This document shows positions 1-7,934 of a stretch of DNA of 64,000 nt, piece after piece. The position numbers and the translations under genes are program-made. The stretch is from the NCBI GenBank assembly GCA_963824415.1, contig CAWGPM010000001.1:248001-312000 (forward strand). The letters run 5' to 3'. Position 1 is the first letter of the stretch. Every line of letters starts with the position of its first letter. This DNA is from JABDQA01 sp963824415 (lineage in GTDB: Bacteria > Desulfobacterota > Desulfobulbia > Desulfobulbales > Desulfocapsaceae). The notes under the pieces were generated by a model. That model searched no databases. It saw only the letters and a list, made by a program, of their open reading frames with translations, and was not told where the DNA came from.

Positions 1-1380
1 ATCAAGGCGATCTTCGATCCCGAAGGCATCATGAACCCCGGTGTGATCATTTCGGAAAACGATAAGCTGCTCGGTGAGGACCTGAAATATGGTCCTGACT
101 TCAGTTTGGCTCAGACCGGCAGTTCATTCGATGCAGAAAACCTGCAAGCCCAGATAGAGAACTGTTCCGGCTGCGCCAAGTGCCGTTCGTATTGTCCGAT
201 CGCTTCCAATCACCTGGAGGAATGGACCAAGGGACGCGGTAAAGTGACCATTCTGCGCGAGTTGATGTCCGGTAAGCTTGACCCGGAGATTCTCGAAGAC
301 CCGGAGTTCAAAAAAATCATCGATACCTGCATCAACTGTAAACGCTGCCTGACGGAGTGTCCGTCCGGCGTTGATGTGCCCTGGTTGTCCGTGACCGCGC
401 GGGCCGATGTTGTGCGCCGCAAAGGTGAAGATTTCTCCAGCCGGGTCCTTACCGATACCGCCGCCCTCTGCAAACAGGGCAGCATGCTTGCTCCATTGGC
501 CAACTATGCTGCCTCACTCGCCCCGATTCGATGGGGGCTGCAGAAGGCGATTGGCATGGAAGCGAGCCGGTATCTGCCGCAGTTCCGCCAAAAGACACTC
601 AGAAAAATTCTGGCCGGTCGGCCACCGGTGGATGGTGTGCGCGAGGTCGTCTTTTTTCTCGGCTGTTACGCCAATTACAACGACCCGGAGGGCGAGGGGC
701 TGGCGGTTATCGAGGTGCTCGAGCACAACAACATCAAAGTCATTATGCCTGAGTTCAAATGCTGCGGCATTGCCCGGATCAGTTCCGGCGGCCAGGACAG
801 GATTATGGGTGACATTACCTACAATATCGGTGTACTCGATCAATATGCGTCCCAAAACATTCCGATACTGTTCAGTGAACCGAGCTGTGCGCTGGCGGTG
901 AAACTCGAATACCCGCGCATTATCGATTCGAGCCAGGCCAGAAGGGTGGCGGATAACTGTTTCGATATACACCAGTATTTGATGGAACTGCATCGTCAGG
1001 GTGAGTTGAAAACCGATTTCGGCAGGATAGACAAGACCGTCGGATATCATGCGCCCTGCCATCTGAAGACGATCGGCGTAACCAGCGAACCGGCAGAGCT
1101 GATGGAGATGATACCCGGTGTAACCGTTCAGAAATATTCTGATAAATGCTGCGGCATGGGAGGCACCTATGGATTGAAATCGAAGAATTACGAGCTTTCC
1201 ATGAAGATTGGCCAGCGTCTTTTCGACGAGATCAACGCCTCCAACGCTGAACAGCTGGTGACCGGCTGCGGAGCCTGCTCGATGCAGATCCACCAGGGTA
1301 CCCTGCGCGATTCGGTTCACCCGCTCAAGCTGCTGGCTGAAGCCTACCAGAAAGCGCCGGAGACAAGCGAGGCGGCTTGA
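1..1380 (+). CDS. FAD/Fe-S 2-hydroxyacid oxidase, C-terminal part (5' end outside window)
   Basis: The frame is open from base 1, so this is the end of a longer gene. The first residues (FDPEGIMNPG) are the usual C-terminal signature of GlcD/LldD-type FAD-linked oxidases. They run straight into an Fe-S subunit: two ferredoxin motifs (CSGCAKCRSYCP, CINCKRCLTECP) and two CCG domains (CCGIARIS; CHLKTIG with CCGMGG). An oxidase joined to a GlcF-like Fe-S module in one chain is the layout of YdiJ-type D-lactate/D-2-hydroxyacid dehydrogenases. It probably oxidises a 2-hydroxyacid such as lactate or glycolate and passes electrons to the quinone or ferredoxin pool. The exact substrate cannot be read from this fragment. 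A hairpin follows the stop codon. Confidence 0.85.
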   Translation: MKAIFDPEGIMNPGVIISENDKLLGEDLKYGPDFSLAQTGSSFDAENLQAQIENCSGCAKCRSYCPIASNHLEEWTKGRGKVTILRELMSGKLDPEILEDPEFKKIIDTCINCKRCLTECPSGVDVPWLSVTARADVVRRKGEDFSSRVLTDTAALCKQGSMLAPLANYAASLAPIRWGLQKAIGMEASRYLPQFRQKTLRKILAGRPPVDGVREVVFFLGCYANYNDPEGEGLAVIEVLEHNNIKVIMPEFKCCGIARISSGGQDRIMGDITYNIGVLDQYASQNIPILFSEPSCALAVKLEYPRIIDSSQARRVADNCFDIHQYLMELHRQGELKTDFGRIDKTVGYHAPCHLKTIGVTSEPAELMEMIPGVTVQKYSDKCCGMGGTYGLKSKNYELSMKIGQRLFDEINASNAEQLVTGCGACSMQIHQGTLRDSVHPLKLLAEAYQKAPETSEAA

Positions 1381-1427
1381 CCGCGCCAAAGGCGGACCCA
1401 GACGCCTGAGAAGCACCTACAGCATTG

Positions 1428-1471
1428 CACTGAAGCGGTCACCCGGGGATGCATGGCTGGCCGCTTCAGTG
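1428..1471 (+). terminator. Hairpin after the FAD/Fe-S oxidase gene
   Basis: An 11-bp perfect stem (CACTGAAGCGG / CCGCTTCAGTG) encloses a 22-nt loop and is followed by TTTGTGCTT. It lies between two converging genes and probably ends transcription of the upstream one. The T-tract is poor. Confidence 0.5.
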
Positions 1472-1538
1472 TTTGTGCTTACCCATGCTGGATTGCGGAG
1501 CAGGGGGTGCCTGACAGCTTGCTGCTTTTTACATGGAT

Positions 1539-2336
1539 TCAGAATATGGAAAAAAGCATCCGGGTTCCCACCACGATGAGCAGCAGGGCGAAAATCTTCT
1601 TGAGCTTGTCCACCGGCAGGCTGTGGGCCAGTTTCACGCCAAGCGGTGCGGTCAGGACACTGACCGCGGCAATACCGACCAGCCCCGGAAGGTAGATAAA
1701 ACCGATCGAGTAGGCCGGCAGCAGTGCATGTCCCCAGCCATTATATAAAAATCCTGCGGTGCCGGCGATGGCGATCGGCAGTCCGATTGCGGCCGAGGTA
1801 CCGATTGCCCGATGCACCGGTACATTGCACCAGATCATATAGGGTACCGAGAGTGTCCCCCCGCCGATGCCAACCCAGCTCGAAATCGCGCCGATGATGT
1901 TGCCGGACAGGAACATGCCGAATGGACCGGGCAGTTCCCGGGTCGGCTTCGGCCTGCGGTTGGTTAGAAACTGGTAAGCACAGAAGTAGAGGAAAAGCAC
2001 AAAAAAAAGTTTGAGGACGTTGGTCGAGAGGACGGCCGCTACGCAGGAGCCGAGAAAGGTGCCGAGCATAACCCCGACAACAATGCGCCTGACCGTCTGC
2101 CACTGTACCGCACCTCGTTTGTGGTGGGCCATGAAGCTGGAGATTGAGGTAAAGATGATGCTTGCCAGCGATGTGCCGAGGGCCATGTGCATGATGATTT
2201 CCTGTGGGACATTCTGCAACCCGAAGGCGATCACCAGGATCGGCACGATTACCAGGCCGCCACCGACACCGAGCAGTCCGGCGAGCACCCCGACGAAGGC
2301 GCCGAGAGCGCCGTAGAGTAATAAGATAGTCAACAT
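1539..2336 (-). CDS. TSUP (TauE/SafE) family membrane transporter
   Basis: A 265-residue, strongly hydrophobic protein with the glycine-rich N-terminal helix of the TSUP family (GVLAGLLGVGGGLVIVP) and a second related glycine-rich segment midway (SSWVGIGGGTLSVPY), as expected of the internal repeat. About eight membrane helices are likely. Family members export or import sulfite, sulfoacetate, taurine-derived sulfonates and other small organic anions. Substrate is not predictable here; in a presumed sulfate reducer a sulfur oxyanion is plausible. It lies 18 nt downstream of the formyltransferase-like gene and is probably co-transcribed with it. Confidence 0.85.
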   Translation of the reverse strand: MLTILLLYGALGAFVGVLAGLLGVGGGLVIVPILVIAFGLQNVPQEIIMHMALGTSLASIIFTSISSFMAHHKRGAVQWQTVRRIVVGVMLGTFLGSCVAAVLSTNVLKLFFVLFLYFCAYQFLTNRRPKPTRELPGPFGMFLSGNIIGAISSWVGIGGGTLSVPYMIWCNVPVHRAIGTSAAIGLPIAIAGTAGFLYNGWGHALLPAYSIGFIYLPGLVGIAAVSVLTAPLGVKLAHSLPVDKLKKIFALLLIVVGTRMLFSIF

Positions 2337-2354
2337 CTTCTGCTGGTCCCTTTC

Positions 2355-3272
2355 TCAGTTGCCGAGCAGGTCGCCCGTTTTCAGCCCGGCATTCCTGCTA
2401 AATTCCAGGGCCGGTAATTTTTTGCTCCCGGCCGGCTGGACAGTCAAGATCTTGATAGAACTATCTGCTGTGGCAACCGTAAAACCGTCGTCACCGAACC
2501 CAATCACGGTTCCGGGTTTGCCTGCCTCAGGGGTGCGTTCGGCGTCAAAGATCTTCAGCCGCTCACCGTGGAAGCTGGTACCAGCACCGGGACTGGGATT
2601 TGAACCACGGATCAGGTTGTAAACCTGCCGGGTTGACCTGTTCCAGTCGATCACCGTGTCGGCCGGGGTGATCACCGGCTGAAACGAGGCCTGGTTTTCA
2701 TCCTGGGCCACCGGCTGGGCCGTTCCTTCCCGGATCTGTCTAACTGCCTTGGCGATCATCCTGATGCCCATCGGATACAGTTTGTCAAAATAAAGTGATT
2801 TTACCGTGTCATCCGGTTCGATGGCTACTTTCTCCTGGAGCAGGATCGGGCCGGTATCGACGCCTTCATCGATAAAATGGATACTCACCCCGGTTTCTTT
2901 TTCGCCGTTGATCACCGCCCAGTTGATCGCCGAGCCGCCGCGGTATTTGGGCAGCAGGGACGGGTGATAGTTGATCCCGCCATGGGTGGCCAGGTCGAGC
3001 ATTTCCCGGGGCACGAAGGCGGTGACAAAAGCCAGCACCAGCAGGTCAGGCCGGCGCTGCTCGACCCACGAAATCACTTCCGGTTTTTTATAAGAATTGG
3101 ACTGGTACAACTCGATACCGTGCTCCAGGGCGGCCGCTTTGACCGGATTGGGATATTTCTGGTTCGGCGCATCTTCGAGCGTGATTGCGCCGACCACCTG
3201 TTCGCCCTGGGCCAGCAGCGTCTCGAGCGACTCCTTGCCAAAAGGCGCCTGGCCGATGAATACGATTCGCAT
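2355..3272 (-). CDS. Formyltransferase-family protein (Fmt / formyl-THF hydrolase-like)
   Basis: A 305-residue protein with the formyl-transferase fold. The catalytic Asn and His are in INYHPSLLPKYRGG and the catalytic Asp in DEGVDTGPILL, followed by a C-terminal OB-like domain. Length matches methionyl-tRNA formyltransferase. The N-terminus (MRIVFIGQAPFGKESLETL) and the SAINW segment look more like the hydrolase domain of 10-formyltetrahydrofolate dehydrogenase than like canonical Fmt (AAPIQW). No peptide deformylase or rsmB lies nearby, as would be usual for fmt. It could be a second formyltransferase acting on a non-tRNA substrate. It is the first gene of a two-gene unit with the TSUP transporter. 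Confidence 0.75.
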   Translation of the reverse strand: MRIVFIGQAPFGKESLETLLAQGEQVVGAITLEDAPNQKYPNPVKAAALEHGIELYQSNSYKKPEVISWVEQRRPDLLVLAFVTAFVPREMLDLATHGGINYHPSLLPKYRGGSAINWAVINGEKETGVSIHFIDEGVDTGPILLQEKVAIEPDDTVKSLYFDKLYPMGIRMIAKAVRQIREGTAQPVAQDENQASFQPVITPADTVIDWNRSTRQVYNLIRGSNPSPGAGTSFHGERLKIFDAERTPEAGKPGTVIGFGDDGFTVATADSSIKILTVQPAGSKKLPALEFSRNAGLKTGDLLGN

Positions 3273-3623
3273 AAGGCTACCTCCCTGATTTAAAAAGTTC
3301 CGGAGTCACTATAACGCCGGGGCTTGGTATTGTCACCCAGATGATGACGGCGGCATTTCAGGCTTTATTCCCGGTTAGCCGTAAACCAAGTCGGGGAAGA
3401 AACAGCGCCTAATCATACGATAGGCCCAGAAAAGACATCTGCATATCAATCATATAGTTTAAGCGCCCTATATGGTCCAGAAAACCATGGCCACATTCTG
3501 CATGTTGGTTAAAAAGCTTTCTTCGGACCGGCAATGGGTATCTTTTCTGTATGATGGCCGTAATAACCTACATAAACCGGCCGGACCAGGAGCAGATATC
3601 ACGATTTTCCTAGCATTTGCGAG

Positions 3624-3638
3624 TCTGGTCAAACCAGA
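3624..3638. promoter_or_regulatory. FadR/GntR-type operator, distal site
   Basis: TCTGGT-CAA-ACCAGA is a perfect 6-3-6 inverted repeat. It matches the TNGT-N3-ACNA core known for FadR-subfamily GntR regulators. A FadR-subfamily gene lies at 17149 in the same metabolic block. Binding is inferred. Confidence 0.6.
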
Positions 3639-3972
3639 ATAGTGGTTTGAATTATCTTTTTAAAAGATGAATTCGAATAAGACCATTTCATTATCATAGC
3701 GTTGTGTTTCGGCGTGTGGGAAAGGTTGTAAAATGAAATAGGAGTTATATTTTTTTCGGTGATCTGGTCTCTTTATCAAAAATCCTTAAAACGTTTGCAA
3801 ATTGAATAGAAAAAACATTTGGCACAGTACTTTGAACAATTGATCGGAGAGCGCCGGGAAGTTTAAAAATCTGCTTGAATAATCTAATTGCGGTTGGTCT
3901 GAAAAGGCTAGTGAAATTCTTGGTGAACAGGGGTAAAATTGCTTGACATTCATTGGTTAGCATGACATTTAT

Positions 3973-3987
3973 ACTGGTCTTACCAGT
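3973..3987. promoter_or_regulatory. FadR/GntR-type operator, proximal site
   Basis: ACTGGT-CTT-ACCAGT is a second perfect 6-3-6 palindrome of the same type, 349 bp from the first and 125 bp before the ligase beta-subunit start. A TTGACA at 3943-3948 lies just upstream, so the operator would overlap the -10 region of that candidate promoter. The promoter spacing is not good (19 or more), so the promoter itself is uncertain. Confidence 0.65.
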
Positions 3988-4111
3988 GCGAGGAAGTGAC
4001 TCGTGATGCGGAGATTCCCCAGGGGTGCCCATGGCTGAAGGATTGAGCCGGTCGACTTGTGGTTCTGCCGAGTTTTAAATCGCCAAACATTGAAATGACA
4101 ACGGAGGAAAT

Positions 4112-5368
4112 ATGGCAAAGTTTCTAGAGTATCAGGGGAAAGGATATTTCAAGAAGGCCGGCATCCCGATACCCGAGGGTGACGTGGCCAAGACCCCTGA
4201 AGAGGCCGTTGCAGCGGCCCAGAAGATTGGCAGGCCGGTAGTGGTAAAGGCCCAGGTCCTTGCCGGCGGGCGCGGCAAGGCTGGCGGGGTCAAGCTTGCC
4301 GCCACGCCTGAGGAGGCAGGCAAAGCCGCCGCTGAAATTCTCGGCATGGATATCAAAGGGCTGACGGTGAAGCAGGTGCTCGTCGAAGAGCAGTTGGCCA
4401 TCAAACAGGAATTCTACGCCGGCCTGATTATCAACTCGGCCCAGGACGTGCGCGGCCCGGTGCTGATGTTCAGTCCGCAGGGCGGAATGGATATCGAATC
4501 AGTGCCCGAAGATAAGATCGCCACGCTCAATGTCGATGTGATCAAGGGGCTGATGATGCATGATACGCTCGATATGTGTGTTTCGATGGGCGTGCAGGGG
4601 GCGGCGCTCAGGCCGCTGGCCGATGTGGTATTGAAGCTCTACAATGCGTTCAGGAAAAACGATTGTCGGGCGCTGGAGATCAACCCCCTGGTGCTCACCG
4701 AAGAGGGCAAGGTTTATGCAGCGGACTGTCGCATGGAGGCCGATGACCAGGCGGTATTCAGGCATCCGGAGTTCGGCATCAAAATCGGTCGCGAGTTTTT
4801 GAAAGAGCCCACCGAACTGGATCTCATGGGCTGGTCCTACGAAGCCAGCGATTTTCGCGGCACCAGCTACATAGCCGAGATGGCCTCACCCGAAGAAACT
4901 GCAGGAGGAGGCTATGTCGGCTATCACGGAATCGGCGGCGGAGCGGCCATGCTTGGTATGGACGCCCTGAACAAAGTCGGTCTCAAAGTAGCCGATTATG
5001 CGGATACCAGCGGTAACCCGACAGCTTCCAAAGTATATCGCACGGTGAAGCTGATCATGTCCCAGCCGAACATCGAGGGGTATTTTCTCTCCGGTTTCAT
5101 GATGGCCAACCAGGAACAGTGGCATCACGCCCACGGTATCGTCAAGGCACTCAGAGAAGAGTTGCCGAAGCGGCCGGGCTTCCCTGTCGTACTGCTGCTT
5201 TGTGGAAACAAGGAAGCGGAATCGCAACAGATTCTTAAGGAAGGTCTGGCAGATCTCGATGCCCGCATTGAAGTTTATGACCGCGAGCATGTCTATGATG
5301 CCACCTTTATCGGCGGCAGGGTCCGGGCACTGGTCGATGAATACCGCAAAGATAAGGCTGCAGCCTAA
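4112..5368 (+). CDS. ADP-forming CoA ligase, beta subunit (malate/succinate-CoA ligase type)
   Basis: A 418-residue SucC/MtkA-like protein: ATP-grasp domain in the N-terminal half (KAQVLAGGRGKAGG, the usual nucleotide-binding stretch; LEINPLVLTEEG) and a flavodoxin-like CoA-ligase domain after about residue 260. The family joins a dicarboxylate to CoA at the cost of ATP, reversibly. It heads an operon with a CitE-like lyase and lies in a glycolate-oxidase block, so malate-CoA ligase is more likely than succinyl-CoA synthetase. In the reverse direction it would make ATP from malyl-CoA. The start has a clear GGAGG ribosome site. An 11-nt gap separates it from the ferredoxin-like gene. Confidence 0.85.
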   Translation: MAKFLEYQGKGYFKKAGIPIPEGDVAKTPEEAVAAAQKIGRPVVVKAQVLAGGRGKAGGVKLAATPEEAGKAAAEILGMDIKGLTVKQVLVEEQLAIKQEFYAGLIINSAQDVRGPVLMFSPQGGMDIESVPEDKIATLNVDVIKGLMMHDTLDMCVSMGVQGAALRPLADVVLKLYNAFRKNDCRALEINPLVLTEEGKVYAADCRMEADDQAVFRHPEFGIKIGREFLKEPTELDLMGWSYEASDFRGTSYIAEMASPEETAGGGYVGYHGIGGGAAMLGMDALNKVGLKVADYADTSGNPTASKVYRTVKLIMSQPNIEGYFLSGFMMANQEQWHHAHGIVKALREELPKRPGFPVVLLLCGNKEAESQQILKEGLADLDARIEVYDREHVYDATFIGGRVRALVDEYRKDKAAA

Positions 5369-5379
5369 GGGAGATACAG

Positions 5380-5664
5380 ATGGAATTTTCTGAGAAAACA
5401 ATCAAGATCATTATTGATGAAGAAAAATGTGAGGGCTGCGAGACCCATGCCTGTGTCGAGGCTTGCAAGACCTACGCCCGGGGTATCCTGGTTCTGAAGG
5501 ATGGCAAGCCGGCCGTGGAAGGGACTCCGGACGAAATTGAACGAAAAGGTACTGAGTGTCTGGCCTGTGAATATGCCTGCTGGTTCCGGGGCAATTCGGC
5601 GATTACCATCGAGGCCCCCATCGAGGGATTGGATGCTTACAGAAAAAAACATGGTACTGACTGA
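5380..5664 (+). CDS. Small ferredoxin-like protein inside the CoA-ligase operon
   Basis: A 94-residue protein with seven cysteines: C17-x2-C20-x4-C25-x3-C29 and C60-x2-C63-x3-C67. This resembles a bacterial ferredoxin, but the spacing is non-standard (x4 instead of x2 in the first motif; only three cysteines in the second). There is no signal peptide or membrane segment. It sits exactly between the beta and alpha subunits of the ligase with gaps of 11 and 12 nt, so it is translated with them and may belong to the complex or act as its electron-carrier partner. Known dicarboxylate-CoA ligases need no Fe-S protein. Its function is unknown. Confidence 0.8.
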   Translation: MEFSEKTIKIIIDEEKCEGCETHACVEACKTYARGILVLKDGKPAVEGTPDEIERKGTECLACEYACWFRGNSAITIEAPIEGLDAYRKKHGTD

Positions 5665-5676
5665 GCAGGGGGAGAC

Positions 5677-6573
5677 ATGTCTATAATACTGGATGAAAAT
5701 ACCACAGTAGTTGTTCAGGGTATCACAGGGAGGGAAGGTTCCCTGCGTACCAAGTATATGCAGGACTATGGCACCAAGGTAGTGGCGGGGGTCACCCCCG
5801 GCAAGGGCGGCAGCGAAGTGCACGGTATCCCGGTCTACAATACGGTAAAAGAGGCCATCAGGGCCCAAGGGCATATCGATGCGGCAGTCACCTTCGTTCC
5901 GGGTCCCCTGCTGCGGGGTGCCGTGTATGAGGCAATAGACGCGGGTATCAAATTCGTCTGTTCGCCGGTTGAACGCATCCCGGTCCATGACGTGATCGAC
6001 ATGGTCAGCTATGCGCGCAAACATGATGTCAAACTCCTCGGTCCCGGCAGCCTCGGCATGATCAGCCCAGGCAAGGCCGTGGTGGGCTGGCTGGGCGGCA
6101 GCGTCGACTGGGCTTCAATGCTGTTTGATCAAGGCTCGATCGGAGTTATCTCACGCAGCGGCGGCCAGTCCGGTACTGTACCCTGGGCTCTGAAAGTCGC
6201 CGGGCTCGGCATCTCCACGGCGCTGCATATCGGAACCGAACCAGTTCTGGGGCTGACCATGGCCGATGTGCTGAAGGAATTCGAAAACGATGATCAGACC
6301 AAAGCGGTTGCCGTGTTTGGCGAGATTGGCGGGACTCTTGAAGAGGAAGCCGCCGAGGCTGTGGCCAACGGAGAATTCACCAAGCCGCTGGTGGTCTTTA
6401 TCGCCGGCGCCTGGGCTCCGGAAGGAATGAGATTTTCCCACGCCAGCAGTATCGTGGAAAAAGGTCGAGGCACCGCCCAGGGCAAGATGAAGGCCCTGAC
6501 TGAAGCCGGTGCCTACGTTGTCGACAGTCCAGAAGAAATAGCACCAAAAATCAAGGAACTAATCGCAGTATAA
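5677..6573 (+). CDS. ADP-forming CoA ligase, alpha subunit (malate/succinate-CoA ligase type)
   Basis: A 298-residue SucD/MtkB-like protein. An N-terminal CoA-binding Rossmann domain (VQGITGREGS; KVVAGVTPGKGG) is followed by the ligase domain. The phospho-histidine that carries the phosphoryl group is present at about residue 255 in FSHASSIVE, aligning with MGHAGAIIA of E. coli SucD. With the beta subunit it would interconvert malate (or succinate) + CoA + ATP and the acyl-CoA + ADP + Pi. It is followed after 21 nt by the CitE-like lyase, which strongly suggests malyl-CoA as the shared intermediate. Confidence 0.85.
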   Translation: MSIILDENTTVVVQGITGREGSLRTKYMQDYGTKVVAGVTPGKGGSEVHGIPVYNTVKEAIRAQGHIDAAVTFVPGPLLRGAVYEAIDAGIKFVCSPVERIPVHDVIDMVSYARKHDVKLLGPGSLGMISPGKAVVGWLGGSVDWASMLFDQGSIGVISRSGGQSGTVPWALKVAGLGISTALHIGTEPVLGLTMADVLKEFENDDQTKAVAVFGEIGGTLEEEAAEAVANGEFTKPLVVFIAGAWAPEGMRFSHASSIVEKGRGTAQGKMKALTEAGAYVVDSPEEIAPKIKELIAV

Positions 6574-6594
6574 CCGTTAAAGGAGGAACTATTT

Positions 6595-7491
6595 ATGTCT
6601 GTCATGAGATCAGTGTTTTATGTCCCGAGCAACAACGAGAAAATGGTCGGCAAGGCGCCGACCATCGCCGCAGATGTTTTGACCCTTGACCTGGAAGATT
6701 CCGTACCGCCGGCCGAGAAAGCCAAGGGCCGTGAAATGATCCAGAAGTATCTCAAAGAGGATCGGGCCAACCAGGCCGCTTCGTATCTCTATGTGCGGAT
6801 CAACAACTGGGAAACCGAGATGACCAACGACGACCTCGAGGCCATCGTGCACCCCGGTCTCGACGGCGTCTGTCTGGCCAAATGCGGCAGTGCTGAAAAC
6901 GTGCAGCGGCTGGACTGGAAACTCGAAGAACTCGAACAGCGCCGGGGTATGGAAGTTGGCAGCGTGGCGATTCAGCTGCTGATCGAGACCGCCAAAGGCT
7001 GCATCAACGCCTATCCGGCGGCAACGGCCAGCCCACGGGTCAACTCGCTTATTTTTGGTGCGGTCGACTACACGAAAGACATGCGTGTCGAATTGACCTC
7101 CGAGGGAGTCGAGCAGCTTTATGCCCGCTATCATACCGCGGTAGCAGCCCGGGCGGCCGGATGTGTGGCCATCGATTGTCCGTTCGTCGCTTTCAAGGAC
7201 GAGGCCGGTTTCGAGAAAAGCACCAAAGAGGGACGCCAGATGGGTTATGAGGGCAGGATGCTGATCCATCCGGGCCAGATCGAACCCTCTCATGTGATCT
7301 ACACACCCTCAGCGGCAAGCGTTGAGTGGGCCGAGGGAGTCAAGAAAGTGTTCGAGGAAGAGGGCATCGCCAAAGGTACGGCGGCGGTCACCTACCTCGG
7401 CAAGATGGTCGATACCCCGGTATATGAAAACGCGCTGCAGATTCTGCGCACGATGGCGGAAATCAAGGCAGCTGAAGCCAAGAACGGCTGA
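6595..7491 (+). CDS. HpcH/HpaI-CitE family lyase, probable malyl-CoA lyase
   Basis: A 298-residue TIM-barrel lyase of the CitE/malyl-CoA lyase family. The N-terminal segment RSVFYVPSNNEKM, the acidic LDLEDSVPP, the arginine of YVRIN, the metal-binding glutamate of LLIETAKG and the aspartate of FGAVDYTKDM are all visible. C-terminal ALIHPGQ-like motif is present (MLIHPGQIEP). Length matches CitE and Mcl. In this operon it most likely cleaves or forms malyl-CoA (acetyl-CoA + glyoxylate). Citramalyl-CoA or beta-methylmalyl-CoA are possible alternative substrates. No citrate lyase alpha or gamma subunit is nearby, which argues against CitE proper. A GGAGG ribosome site precedes the start. Confidence 0.85.
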   Translation: MSVMRSVFYVPSNNEKMVGKAPTIAADVLTLDLEDSVPPAEKAKGREMIQKYLKEDRANQAASYLYVRINNWETEMTNDDLEAIVHPGLDGVCLAKCGSAENVQRLDWKLEELEQRRGMEVGSVAIQLLIETAKGCINAYPAATASPRVNSLIFGAVDYTKDMRVELTSEGVEQLYARYHTAVAARAAGCVAIDCPFVAFKDEAGFEKSTKEGRQMGYEGRMLIHPGQIEPSHVIYTPSAASVEWAEGVKKVFEEEGIAKGTAAVTYLGKMVDTPVYENALQILRTMAEIKAAEAKNG

Positions 7492-7506
7492 TAGTTCCAC
7501 GGTTTA

Positions 7507-7543
7507 CACGCTCAGTGAGCAAGACTGCCGCTCACTGAGCGTG
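7507..7543 (+). terminator. Perfect 14-bp hairpin after the lyase gene
   Basis: CACGCTCAGTGAGC / GCTCACTGAGCGTG pair perfectly around a 9-nt loop, 16 nt after the lyase stop. There is no T-run after it. It may weaken read-through into the next genes or protect the operon mRNA from 3' decay. Confidence 0.55.
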
Positions 7544-7570
7544 GTTCATATAATCGCAGGGAGAAATTTG

Positions 7571-7861
7571 ATGGTACTTGCGCAACTCTCTATCTACCCG
7601 ATCGGGGCAGGCGTCAGCCTGGGCCGCTATGTGAAAAAAGGAGTCCAGATCATTGAAGCCTCCGGCTACACCTATCAGGTCGGCGGCATGTCGACCTCGA
7701 TCGAGGTCCCCGATCTGGAGCAGCTCTTCGATCTCGTCAGCAGGATCCGGCAGGCGCAACTCGATGAGGGCGCTGAACGCATCATTATCGAGCTCAAGGT
7801 TGATGAACGGCGGGATAAGAAGGCCACGCTGCAGAGCAAAATTGATTCAGTCACTTCTTAG
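7571..7861 (+). CDS. Thiamine-binding / MTH1187-YkoF (UPF0045) family protein
   Basis: A 96-residue soluble protein beginning MVLAQLSIYPIG and containing YTYQVGGMSTSIEVPD, which are the characteristic stretches of the MTH1187 family, proposed to bind thiamine or related molecules and usually forming tetramers. The ATG at 7571 was chosen because an AGGGAGAAA ribosome site precedes it and the family starts here. It follows the CoA-ligase/lyase operon after a strong hairpin. A direct role in glyoxylate metabolism is not evident, though the nearby pyruvate oxidoreductase and acetolactate synthase use thiamine diphosphate. Confidence 0.8.
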   Translation: MVLAQLSIYPIGAGVSLGRYVKKGVQIIEASGYTYQVGGMSTSIEVPDLEQLFDLVSRIRQAQLDEGAERIIIELKVDERRDKKATLQSKIDSVTS

Positions 7862-7934
7862 ATATCCAAGTATAAACAGTTTAAAGGTAGTCTCAAGATC
7901 AATGATAGTTGACCCCAGATGAGGCCGCACCGCC

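Larger units (their letters stand above)
3273..4111. other. Long intergenic region upstream of the CoA-ligase operon
   Basis: This 839-bp stretch lies between divergently oriented genes and shows no convincing coding frame. It holds two perfect TGGT-N3-ACCA palindromes, at 3624-3638 and 3973-3987, and a TTGACA hexamer at 3943-3948. Both are described separately or under the operators. The base composition is more AT-rich than the flanking genes. Confidence 0.6.

Noticed and set aside
2575..2640. A tRNA T-arm-like sequence (GGGATTTGAACC) on the plus strand
   Set aside because: It lies inside the conserved coding region of the formyltransferase-like gene on the minus strand, and no acceptor stem or anticodon arm fits around it.
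3818..3836. TGGCACAGTACTTTGA as a sigma-54 promoter
   Set aside because: The -12 element lacks the GC at the required position, so the spacing rule fails.
3745..4032. A 95-codon minus-strand frame before the CoA-ligase operon
   Set aside because: No ribosome site, biased composition and it covers the proximal operator; no recognisable protein.
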